The notes under the pieces: generated by a model
Seen by the model: only the letters and a program-made list of their open reading frames with translations
What the model was told of the DNA's origin: nothing
Database searches by the model: none
Made by a program: the position numbers and the translations under genes
Shown: piece by piece, positions 13,401 through 24,800 of the stretch
How positions within the stretch are numbered: position 1 is the stretch's first letter
Layout of the letters: each line of letters begins with the position of its first letter
NCBI GenBank assembly: GCA_026413225.1
Contig: CM048572.1
Coordinates: forward strand, 7,998,001-8,062,000
DNA length: 64,000 nt
Direction of reading: 5' to 3'
From: Otis tarda
Lineage: Eukaryota; Chordata; Aves; Otidiformes; Otididae

Positions 13401-15298
13401 TAATTTGTAGGTGGACAGGATAAGAACTGGGCAAACACTGGGCTGCAAAGCAGGGGAGCTTCTTCCTGCCTGTGACATAGAGCACGAGCCATACTGCACA
13501 TGGCCCCCACTCTCCTCTGCCACATTCCCACCTGTTCTCCCTCAATCCCTTTCAGTTTAACTTCTTCAGTTTCACTGGGCTTCCCAGAAAAGCAAAAGAA
13601 AAACCCCCAAAGTTATTATGAGCTAAAACCATGCAAATTTGCAGAAGACCCATTTCTTTTTAGACATGTTCTCAGGGGAAATACTGACAACTCACCTCTT
13701 AGTGACCAGCTACTTCCAGCCATCTAGAGCGTCCTGCACCAGCCTCTGTTCATATGGAAGCGACTCTCCATACCCTTCCGGTGTTTTGACATAGCACATT
13801 TGGAGCACTTCACAAACACCGAAATTGGCCAAGGCTTGGCAAACTCTGAATTTTAATTTTTGCACAAAAAAGGATGACAGCATTCACAAGGAAACTTGCT
13901 GTGTTTCAGCAGCGTAAGTGTAACACATTCTGGATCAAGCTTCATTATTTATGGATGAAGCGTTGTTCATAGTCTCCACTCTAGCACATTTTGAAAACTG
14001 AGATCAAAGAGCAGAAGTGCCAGAGCTTCTGATGTGTTGGAGGCCCACAGTCCCCCCATTTTCCAAATGGAGTAAGATCTGCACATCACCTCTGGAAATC
14101 AGCTTACACCATCCTACAAAGTGCCGTCCTCATTTTTCACTTGCACCGGTGAGCTTTAAGTGCACCTCATCACATGTGCCTAAGCTGAAGCCATACACTC
14201 TGAACTGTCCGAAACACAACTGGGATGGAAAGAATGAGTTAAAGCAGATGGGGATTAGCAAACTGTAGATTGTCGGAAATTAGCCCGTGTGGAAAAAATA
14301 CTTGGTTATAACTGTAGTAAGAGTACCTAAGTAGGCCACCACAAAACCACATCAGAAGACGAGAAGAAAGAAGGAGGTGTGGGTTCAGCCTCACTGCAGG
14401 AAATCAGATGTTCTCCAGCTCTGCCCCGTCTATGACACAAAAACAGCTGCTGCACAAATCTCATGGGTTTTTTTTTAAAGCTCACACATGTTTGTTCCTA
14501 TTTGAATGGCTTTTACTTTCATGTAAATGGTTCACGAGTCTTGGTGTGTCTGTGCCATAAACCTACAACTTCATTTTGATTAAAGTGCACAGCTGCTATT
14601 CTAAAGGGCCTTCAAAACGACCTGAGGTAGACAAACCAATATGTCTGTTTGTACAAACCTCCTTTTTTTTTTCCCTGAGGAAGTCAAATCAGAAATGAAC
14701 AGAAATGCATCTGATGCTGTCATACCATTTGCTTCCATAGTGCCCGTCACCCCTGCATCTCAAGCTTCCGGAGACTGGATGTATGCATGTCCACGACCGC
14801 TTCTGTAAGCTGGGAGGTGCTTTAGCCCCATTTGCAGGTAAGAACTCATGCATGGGAGAGCTTAGAGACACAAGTCACAGCAGCAGCCTGTGCCAGAGGA
14901 GACAATGTGAAAATTGACCAGGTAAAGCTGACAGCTCAACAATGTTTTCATTCAAGAGCATTTGACACCGATTTTGAGGCAGTGGCTTTCTGATTCAGCT
15001 TGATAGTAACTCATTTAACATTTTCTTCTTCCTGTGAGGCTAGGGTCTTGGTCTGTGGTTCATCAGCTGTGTGCTCACCAAGGTCTGCTCAGCTAACAGG
15101 CGAAAGTTGAACATATCTTATTTAAAAAGTCAGGATCCATTTCCTGCTTTTAGGCACCACAGAGTGTTTTAGCATGATGCTTCAGCACGCCCCTGCAGTC
15201 ATTACACCCAGGTTTCCAGCGTACCTTCCAAACAATAGTCCTGTGCCACCATGACCTCAGCCTCTGTCAAGCACAAGGGGTTAGTTATCAGCTCGGGT
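13401..15298. other. Intergenic sequence upstream of the SLC9A8 promoter
   Basis: No gene, RNA or clear repeat recognised. GC content rises sharply at about 15.28 kb, where the minisatellite and CpG island begin. Confidence 0.55.
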
Positions 15299-15515
15299 GA
15301 TGGCAGTTGAGGGAACAGGAGCCACCAGGCAGAGACAGCTGAGGGACAACGGAGCTGCTGGGCGATGGCGGCTGAAGCAGAAGGAGCCCCCAGACAGCGG
15401 CCACTGAAGGAGAAGGAACAAGGCCACGTCGGCCGAGGGGCAAACGGCCGCTGGGCGCTGGCGCCGCAGGAACATGGCGGCGCGCAGCCGCGGCTGAGGG
15501 AGAAGGAGCAGCACG
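15299..15515. repeat. Degenerate ~33-bp minisatellite upstream of SLC9A8
   Basis: About six to seven imperfect copies of a unit of roughly 32-34 bp can be lined up. They start near 15,299, 15,332, 15,364, 15,397, 15,431, 15,457 and 15,484. Copies share a core like GATGGCGGCTGAAGGAGAAG followed by GAGC. CpG content rises from copy to copy toward the promoter. Several copies carry ATGGCGGC-type words resembling YY1 sites, so the array might contribute to promoter activity. Confidence 0.6.
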
Positions 15516-15807
15516 GGGGGAGCGCTCGAGCACCGTGACATCACGCCGTGACGACGCGTCGTCGCTACGCAACGGCACGACAGCTCGCCGCCCGGCGCGC
15601 GCGCCCCCGCCCCCGCTCTCACGTGACACTCCCGGGACGGCTGGACGCCGCCGGCGGGCAGCCGGCGTGTACGCATGCGCGCTCTCGCCTCCAGCCCGGC
15701 CCGACCATCGAGCAGCTCGCTAGAGCGTCGCCCGGGAGCCCCGGAAGTGGTTGCGTGCGGGGTGGCCCCCGCAGGAGCGCGGCGGGGGGGTGTAAGCTGG
15801 CGGCCGG

Positions 15808-15819
15808 CAAGATGGCGGA
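15808..15819 (+). promoter_or_regulatory. TISU-like / YY1-like start-codon element
   Basis: CAAGATGGCGGA matches the TISU consensus SAASATGGCGGC at 11 of 12 positions and places the SLC9A8 ATG inside it. In TISU genes the element directs transcription through YY1 and permits initiation from a very short 5' UTR. Whether this gene has such a short leader must come from mapped transcript starts. Confidence 0.6.
15812..15819 (+). CDS. SLC9A8: SLC9A8 coding exon 1 (8 coding nt)
   Basis: Codes Met-Ala and two bases of Glu3. The donor GTGAGT at 15,820 directly follows, so the start codon sits only 8 nt from the splice site. The choice rests on the match to the human start (Met-Ala-Glu), the AAG-ATG-G context, and the fact that the phase joins exon 2 correctly. 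Confidence 0.85.
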
Positions 15820-18800
15820 GTGAGTGTGGCGGCGGGGGGTGGCTGGGCCCGCTCCCTTGGGCCCTGCTGACGGGAAAGCGTCGCCTCCGGGGCAGCGTTT
15901 CGCTGCCGTGCGCCCGGCGGTGCCTTTCCCTTCATCAGGGGCTTGCGGGGCGTGGGGGGGGCAGCGTCCCCAGCCCCTCGGTGCCGGCCCCTGCGCTCAG
16001 CACGGCGCCTGCGGCTGAGGTCCGGCCCGGCCCGCCGTGTGGCGGGGGCTCCCCGATGGGCTGTGCCTCCCCCTGGGCTGAGGGGGTCCGGGAGCGGCCT
16101 GCCCGCGGGAGGGGCAGGCCGGCTCTGAGCCGGGGGGGCTGCAGGGGCCGGCGGGGCGGGCTCTGCGGGTGCCGGCGGTCTGACACAGCGCGTTTGTTGC
16201 ACTCGACAGGCTAAGCGAGCTAGTTCATTCGCTGTGTCAGGCTTTCACCTGCATCCCAAGCTGCAGTGCTGAATATTTGGTATCTGCAGTGCATGAAGGA
16301 ACCCAGCAATAATCAGTTCTATGAATTTGAACTTCCACGATTTGTCAGTGATCAGAGATCACTTTCAAAAAGTAACCTTAACATGTTGGTCACTAGTACA
16401 AATTCAGTATGATCTGGTGATTGTTTCATGTGTGCATGTCTTTAATAGGCTAAGTCTTTGTCACGCTGCTCCCGTCCGGTATGATCACGTATTGTGTTAT
16501 CCTGACAGGTATGCAAATGCCACCCATGAAGTCATCAATGTCACCCTCCACACTACGCTGGCTGCTACTACCAAACTGGTGATACCTACACCTGCTAAGC
16601 CTATCCTTCCCGTTCAGACTGGAGTCCAAGCACAGCAAGAGGAGCAATCTAGTGGCATGACGATTTTTTTTAGTCTTCTTGTTTTAGGTGAATTATGAAC
16701 TGAAAGTCTTTTAATCTCTGTTAATCATACTCTGTATCTGAGGACATAGGCCAACTTTCAACTTTATTTGTCTGTTTTTCTCTCTCTGAAGTGGAATATT
16801 GCATAGGCACAGGAATTTAGAAAGTTGAGTATATAACTGTCTGAACCTCCCAAACCTGTGGAAAACTGAGGACCACTGCAAACCTTTTCACTATGGTCTC
16901 AGAGTGCAAACAGCATGTTTAATTGCCTTTGCCTTCTTTATCAAGCACATGGCTGTGTGTTCATGTATGAGAAAGACACTGTCAGAATACTCCATGGTGC
17001 TGGCAGGTGTCTTTGAGGACAGTGTACTAGACAGATGTCGATTTAACTACTTCTAGCACTTCTGGGCAGCCCTCGGGTATTTTGTTATATAAGCCAGTAG
17101 AAAGCAGTCAGATTTACATGCACAAGTACTAAAGTTCAGTATCTTTTTCTGGCTCTCCTTACTTTCTTATATTCCTACAAGAGTGTGTTAATAACATGCA
17201 AGTTGCCGTAATTATATTACCATTGTTGCACATATATAGGTGTTCGAATGGCAGATGCGCGCCCAGCTTTGTTAGTCTGGGCCGTTACCTTTCTTTAATA
17301 GAATATAGTTATCATAGAATCATAGAATGGTTAGGGTTGGAAGGGACCTTCAAAGGTCATCTAGTCCAGCCTCCCTGCAAGGAGCAGGGACCATCTGCTT
17401 AGAGCAGTGCTGTAGTCAAAACTAATAATAACACAACTTTCATGGAGGTTTAAGGGTTTGTCTGTTTTCCTTTGTGTGTTTGTGTGCTTGATTCCTCCAA
17501 AGCAAGCTGTGCTGAGAGATTTTTCCATGACAGACAGGTCACCTAATCGTCTAAGCTGTTATTCTTCCCAGTAGTAAACGGAGAAAATAATAGGTATGGA
17601 GTTGACAGCAGTGCAGAAACTTCTGCAAATTATTTGGATTAAAAAAAAAATAAAAATTTGTCTCCTATAAATATTAAGTGCAGCAAAAAGTGGGCTTCTG
17701 CTTGTTTCTGAAGTATCTATTTGTCTTCAAAGAGGGTTAATTTTTCCCAGAGGGCAATGGCATATTTTAATTTGAACAGAAACAAAAGAAAGACCGAAGC
17801 AAAATGCAGTAGATCAGAAGACTTCTAGGATTAAAATAAAATTTCTGAATGAGTGTGTCTCATGGATTTTAAAAGGGCCATTCATGGTAAAATTGTATTC
17901 CTAGGACTTAAGAATAGAACTGTGATTTTTTTGGCTGTGTTCCAGCCTATTTATGCCAGTCTGATAACTTAATGGATCTTAAAAGCATCATCCTCAAAAC
18001 AAGGGAGTTCCCTGAACAAAGTAAAGCCAGTATAAAAGCTTATTGTTCATAGTTACTCCCATTCATAATCTCTCATTTAAGGGTGTAGGAAGGGTGAATA
18101 TGAATGTGTCTAAACTACTCTTAAATCTGGATGTCATGAGCTGTAAAATGGCCTTTACAATGTTCTAAACTGGAATACACCCAGAGGAAGATCTGTTCTG
18201 AGCTGTTTTGTGTCAAAGCCAAGCCCCAAATTCAAAGTGCCTGAATTAGCATGAGTTAGTCTCTGACCTCAGATTTCTATGGCTTGTTCATCTGTTCAAA
18301 CACCGCTTCACTTTCAAAGTCATACGTCTGTTCTGCCATGTTCATGTGATCCGTGAATTCCCTTCTGTTATGTTGTATGCTTTTACTGTGCCCTTCCTTA
18401 AGGGGACACTCAATGTTCTTTTAGCCTGTCCAGAACGCTGCTTTTTCCAGCCTCTTGCCTGATTGTTGTACTCCCGATACGTGCAGATGGTATGCTACCA
18501 GCTAGAAACTGAGCAGTCTTACACAAGGAATGGGTGTCCGACAGCTAAAGAATACACCAGGCTGCCATAATATTTATGGTGGTGGGAGTTACTTCTTAGT
18601 CTATGGTTGCTTCTTGTTTTAGTGCCAAAGCAAAGTAGTTAAAAGCTGGTAGAAAGGAGCTGGTGATTTGATCTGCTAAATAGAAAGCATGTTTGTGCTT
18701 GCATTGGAGTTTGCTGTAAATCTGTAGTGTCCAGATGACTTACAAATCTATCCCATAGAGCAGCATGGAATGTCATCCTTGATGTCTTTACTGAATGCAT

Positions 18801-21800
18801 ATTTTTTGTATTTAACAGGCAGGAAATTGATACAAAACTCAATAATACTGATTGACAGGTGAATAAAAACTTTGCTTGGGATAATGATGAAACTATTGCT
18901 CCCGTAGTCTGTTTGGCAGTTGGTGGCCAAATGTCTGAGTTGCTTGTTAGTCAGCTTCTGAACTGCTACGGTTTCTAGTACAGCATTTTAAAGTAAACCC
19001 CAGTTTGAGTCTGCCTTAAAGTATTGTACTGTAAACAGAGGTGTTTTGAGAACTGATTGATCACTATCACAAAGATTGGCAGGGTGAAAGTGGGGTAAGT
19101 ATGTGGGGAAGGGAGCCCTGCCAGTCTTCATGAATAGAGCCATGCCTGCTCATCACTCTGAACCCACAGCTTTGGCCCCGAACAAATTACGTGCCAGTAA
19201 TTGAGCAAATATTACTTTTTTCATGAGTCCTTGCTCAGTTCATAAGCCCATCCATCTCTTCACATGCATGTCAATGAAACGCTCACCATGTTGTGTGTGA
19301 GCTGAATGTACGAGATAACAAGTGGGAGAACACAGGCATCAGCGTGATACCCATTCCTGAGCACAGTGTGGGAGAGTAGGATGGTGGAAGGTGATATCTG
19401 TATTTATGAGGTTTGTACTTCTTTTTTTGTGACCTTATATAGTAAATACACATCATGTAGACCCCAGTAGTTCACAGGTGGTGTGATCCAGCAAACAGTG
19501 CCAGTGCTCATAACTACTTGTGCACCGTTTTGCTCTTCTGAACCATCTGCGAGTGGATCGCTAAGAACAGTTCCGAGAAGCTACTTCGTTCCTCAGTTCA
19601 AAATGCGTGCTGTTGTAGTGTGGCCTGGCACTGTGCTGCCCACACTGAGATCAGGTGAGAGTCACAGACCCTTAAAAGGCACAAAGTAAGGAGAATGAAG
19701 ATTCCCATTGCAGTTATGAGTAGGTTTGCCAGATGCACAGTTTAAAACAGTCTCTGCTGCGATTAACAGGACATAATTTGATTCCAGTATATAAAATGCT
19801 ATTAACTTTGCTTGGGCTTCAGTTGCTTTTTGACAAAACGCAAGCAATAATACTGCTTACATTCCAGGCCACTGCAGAATGATTTGTTAGCAAATCAAGC
19901 AAAATGCACGTATTATAGACATGCAGGCCAGATGTTTCTTTGTCTGACCCTTTATTAAGCTAAATTAAAATGGGAGAAGAATTGTGGTACTTCAAATGCG
20001 GGGAAAAATTATTAGGAATTTAATAATCCAGGATTGTTTGATTCTTATAGAGAAGCTTCTTGTCTGCAGTAGTTCTAAAAGAATCAAGTAGTGTCTTCCA
20101 ACCATATCCACGGATGGTACCCAGACCTGCTAGAGATCCTTTATAATTTGTCTTTACCATTGGCACAGAGGCTGTAATGGGATTTTCATATTACTGTAAC
20201 CTTGTTTTTTGTTGTAAGATATAGACTTTCTCCTACTGGGTGAAATACATTACTACAGTACAAAAATTGAATTTTTAAAAACAATAATTGAATGTTGCAT
20301 CAGATTTAAATTCTTTTTTATTTTTAAACTTCAAGCCATATATGGTTTGTGTTTCTCTACACTGGTCCTTTCCCCTCACTGATTTAACTTTTAGCACTAC
20401 TCAGCCGTAAATGCTGATTTGGATAAGAATATGGCTGATCCTTGTTATGAGTGCCAGGATATTTAAACAGTTACCGATTCTGCAACCTCATAGCCCCACT
20501 GAATGGGAGTTACAGAAGCTATGGAGCCAGCCTCTCCTGAGGTGCGCAAAAGAACAGGAAGCACCAGTCCCAACTTGCAACAAGGGAAATGTGGATTGGA
20601 GAGAAGAAGAAAATTTTTCACCATGACACTTAAGCACTGGAACTGGGGTTGAGAGAAGCTGTGACTTCTTTATCTTCAGAGATTTTCAAATGTGGCTGGA
20701 CAAGGCCCTGGGCACCCTTCTTTGACTTTGAAGTTAGCCCTGCTTCATGCAGGAAGTTGGACTAGATGACCTGATCCCTTCCAATGTAAATTTTTCTGAT
20801 TCTGTGACTATCCATTTGGGCAAAGCCCATCTACTCAGAGGAACTCAGATGTGAAAGTGTGTAGCTTTGAAATTTTAACTGAGGCCATGTGTATGTGTAT
20901 GTTTTATTTCAAAAAACTTAATTAAAACAGTGTATTCTGTATAACTGACATTTTTTATAGCTACTGCTCAGAGAAGGTTTTCTTGTAAGCTGAATTGGGC
21001 TTTAAAAGTAGTAATACTGGTATTTTTAGAAGATAATTTCAAGTCTTAAAATTTACCTTACTATTTTCTGTCATTTGCAGATCCATTTACATTCTGTGGT
21101 GAGAATTAGGTTTGAACTAAAATTTGGTTACTTGCATTAGTGGATTTCTGCTAAATCATTAGGAGAAGTTTTGATGTGTGTATTTTAGAAATACTACTTT
21201 AAAGTGTATTTTATTTCCTTCTAACACTTTTTTTTTTTTTTTTCTTCACAGCTATCTGCATCATATTGGTGCATTTATTGATAAAATACCGACTTCATTT
21301 TTTACCAGAGAGTGTGGCTGTTGTTTCTTTAGGTGAGTAACCATGACATTTTTATATTAAATTGGTCTTAATTCAGGGACTCTCAGTAGTCTGTACTTGA
21401 AATAATGCTCTGTTGTGTGTTAACTATCATGAGAAAGATGCAGCTAACTGGATGTGGTGAAGAAAACAACCAATTCCTATAATTAATTTAACGGAAGAAA
21501 TCAAGAAATGAGCATATGTGCCAAGACTGGCCCAGTAAAATGACACGCGTAGGTGCTATAGGGATGTCACCTTCCTCTGTGTGTCAGCTTCCTCTGTTTT
21601 TGCTTATGCACTGTAGGACAAGATACTGCAGAACTCCCTGGCAGTGAGACACTGGCCTTCCCTTTAAAGGGGTGCATGTGTTTGTTTTAGTGTGCGTAGA
21701 ATTATGTCTGTATATGTGATTTCAATCCAGCTGGGGACTGTAATTGTATTCTGCAAACTTGCCTGGGCTGCCAGATACTTAACTATCCCTGTAGTACCAT

Positions 21801-24800
21801 GACAAGAGCTCTACCTATGACTTGAGCTATAAGAACACCACCTTTAATGAAGCTCAAGTGCTTACTTAATTTGAATTAAGTTTAGAGTATTCCTAAGCCT
21901 GTAGTTTTACGTTAGGGTAGTTTTATTTATTTGTATGCTGTTGCTTCTGATTTAAATGTGTAAATGAGGAGGAAATCAGGCCAAATACATCTATTATTTT
22001 CTCTACATACTATCTAAGATCATGGTTAAAGAACCTGGTCTAACTAATCTTAGCAACGTTTTTTCAGCTGTCTCTGTAACTTGTTTACAAGAATGCATGA
22101 TATTTTTGCTTCTGTTACTAGTGACACTTTCACTGACAGCCATTCTAAAAATACAACAAAACAAGAAAGATGCTTAGCTATAATCCTAACATAGTATGGA
22201 GGATTGTTGAGCAGGTAGATTTTTTACTTTCTCCTGGGCTTTGCTGGTATCCTCTTTTTTTTCATACTTCTTAACTGTATTTTCACACAATTTCTCAATG
22301 GGAGGAAGTAAGCTTTCTGGTGCTTGTCAGTACCTTATGCTTTCTGGAAAACAGAGATCTTCTTGCATCTTGCGTGCTAGATTGAGAAAATCTTCAAGTT
22401 GTTACTTAGCAGAAAGAAAACCACATTTTCTTGCAGGCATGACTCCCTGAATTTTTAGATAACTGTTTGGTGCAGACCACGTCACATTACTAGCATAGTA
22501 GAAGGTATTGAAGCTTAAAGAGACATTCACTTGCAAGGCGCTATTTGAGTTTCGGTATTTCTATGCAGCTGAAAAACAAATAGACTTGTAAGAAATCTGT
22601 CACGGCACTGGTATGGATTTCCTGGGTATTGCACACACACCTCATCGTTATAGGAGCAGTATCCATCAAACTTTTGTGTGTTTATGCTTGTCTGCCATAG
22701 TATGACACAGAAAGATCAGAGCTGCTGCAGATCATTCTGACTTACTTTGTCATCCCCATAGAAACCAGGCAGTGTTTGATTCACTATTGACACACTTCTC
22801 TTTCCTTCCCTTCGTACATTATTGCTGTGGACAGATGAGATGTCTTGTGTAGTATATCTTCCAGTGTCTTGAAAGGTTCCAAAAGGACATTAGTGGGCAC
22901 ATTCTTCTCTTTCTGTTTCTTGTTCTTGGCATCTCAGCAGCAGGACGAAGATTTTAGCTGTGCTGGTATGTTTTGTGCTCCTGACAGTCCCAGTAAAAGC
23001 TTGTTCATGAAGGTGGTAAGTTTTTTCGTGCTGGGGCTGCTACTACTACTCAAGATGGATAAGAAGGAGCAGCATTGCATCTCCTGTATTTTCGTGCAGA
23101 GGGCATACAGGAAACTTGCACGGTTCAGTTTTTGATGTGAACCACAGCATAGCTGTAGTGTGCCTCCCAAACCAGACAAGATGATACCAGCAAATACAAT
23201 TCCGAAGTCAGGAGAGTGTTATACCCAGTAGCAACCCAGCTGACAGATGTCCAGTGTCACTTAAGCCTTATTTATTTATTTAGTTTATTGACTCAGTCAT
23301 ATTTAAACTACTGTCAGCTCTGTTGACAGGACGTGGCATCTGTATAATCATTGGAATTGCCAGCTAGTTGCTGGTCAGTGAACCTCTGTTACTGGTAATG
23401 ATCTACACAGCTGCAAGAGCACAGCTTGAGTTTCAAGTATCCAGTTTTGCTAGCGATGCCAGAAGTGAGGTATGTCCTGTTTTGACTTGTAAATTAAGCA
23501 AATGTTCTCAGGCAGTTATTGAAGGCTAATAAAAATGGCAGCAGAGATGATAAGTATGATTTTCATTACTGTCTTTCCTCCCATTGTCTAAGCTGCTCAG
23601 AAGCTTCTGTTTTACAGTTTCTAGGGCATGCTACTCTCCTGGTGGACAGGGTGGGAGTGCATTCTCTAAGGCTAGATTTTGATCTTTGTCCTTAAAAGTT
23701 ACTAGAATTTTGTTGATAAAAATAGTTGCCAGAAAATCTATTCTCTTTGATTTGTTACTGAGTTTTAACTAATGTTAACTAATGTTCTCAGGAAAAATGA
23801 AGGTTGGTTGTAATAAGAAAATTTCTGTAACATTTTCAAATGGATGCGATTTAGATTAACTCTTACAGACTTAGCTTTCCAATTAGCCCCTGGACAAAAC
23901 TGATCTACCTGATTTAGTAGATGGAACCAGCTGAACAAAAACTGTGTTCATTAATGTAGTAATAAAAGAAGAGTAGTTTGTAAAGATGTGTGGGACAGGT
24001 TTCAAAACCCAGAGTCAAAGTTTGATTCTGCTGTTGTTAAACCCTCTTGGTGATGCATTATTTTGTGCAGCCCTCTTTTATGGCTTGCTTAGCATGATCT
24101 TTGTTTAGTAGTACTGTTTGTGTGCAATATGCAGCTGTGTAACATGCTATATAAAAGTGTAAGTTGTATGATTCAGGCTCTGTTGTTAGGCTCAGCTTGT
24201 GATTAGCTCTTCCTCTAAAAAACAGATTGAGACTTAAGCGTCTTGAGCTCATGGGGTAGGGATGCCCAGCTTGTAGCCCACAGGCCATGGTTGGCCTACT
24301 CACAGAGGTCCAGTTTCAGAAAGTTGTGCTGGAGCCCTTCCACTTCAGCAGAAGTGAGTTAAGGGATTCTCTTTTCTTTTAAATGCCCTCTAAACATAGT
24401 TTTATGTGAAGGCTGTCAATACTAATTAATAAAACACTGAAAGTTTGTTCAGGAGGTACACTTCCTGAAATCTGTGCCTTCAGATGTGTAAGCTCTGGTT
24501 GTTGTGGTTTGTTTTTTTCCCACATAAACTTCTTGTTAAGTGGTTGTTGTAGTTCAGCCCCGATCAGGACCAGACTACGCAGTCTCTCTCTTGCTCCCCC
24601 CACCCTCCGAGAGAATAGGAGGAGATGATATAGGAAAAACGGCTCAAGGTTTGAGATAAGGACGGGGAGAAATCCTTAAAGTTACCGTCACGGGCAAAAC
24701 AGACTCGACTTGGGGAAAACTACTCATTTATTTCTAAAATTAGCAGGAGAATGAGACAGGGAACAAGATAACCTCCCCCCACCCCTCCCTCTTCCCAGGC

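Larger units (their letters stand above)
15420..16205 (+). promoter_or_regulatory. CpG-island promoter of SLC9A8
   Basis: This stretch is very GC-rich and CpG-dense and surrounds the first coding exon. It has no TATA box at a useful distance. Recognisable sites include a CRE-like TGACATCA at 15,536-15,543, an E-box CACGTGAC at 15,620-15,627 and an NRF1-like TACGCATGCGCG at 15,670-15,681. These fit a broadly expressed housekeeping promoter. The transcription start cannot be read from sequence but should lie shortly upstream of the ATG at 15,812. The downstream half is 5' intron 1. Confidence 0.75.
16688..21251 (+). other. SLC9A8 intron 2
   Basis: This 4.6-kb AT-rich intron contains two CR1 fragments, annotated separately, and ends in a 15-base T run just before the exon 3 acceptor. 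Nothing else is recognised in it. Confidence 0.85.

Noticed and set aside
15720..16202. Divergent gene on the - strand from the CpG island
   Set aside because: The - strand frames are GC-composition artefacts. I see no donor-terminated exon with a recognisable protein, so a bidirectional promoter is not claimed.
16321..16508. In-frame upstream extension of SLC9A8 exon 2 with its own ATG
   Set aside because: The sequence has no similarity to NHE8. A good acceptor at 16,508 and a phase-matched exon 1 ATG at 15,812 explain the N terminus better.
17245..17262. tRNA B-box look-alike GTGTTCGAATGG
   Set aside because: It lacks the GGTTCRANNCC form, and there is no A-box or cloverleaf in the flanks.
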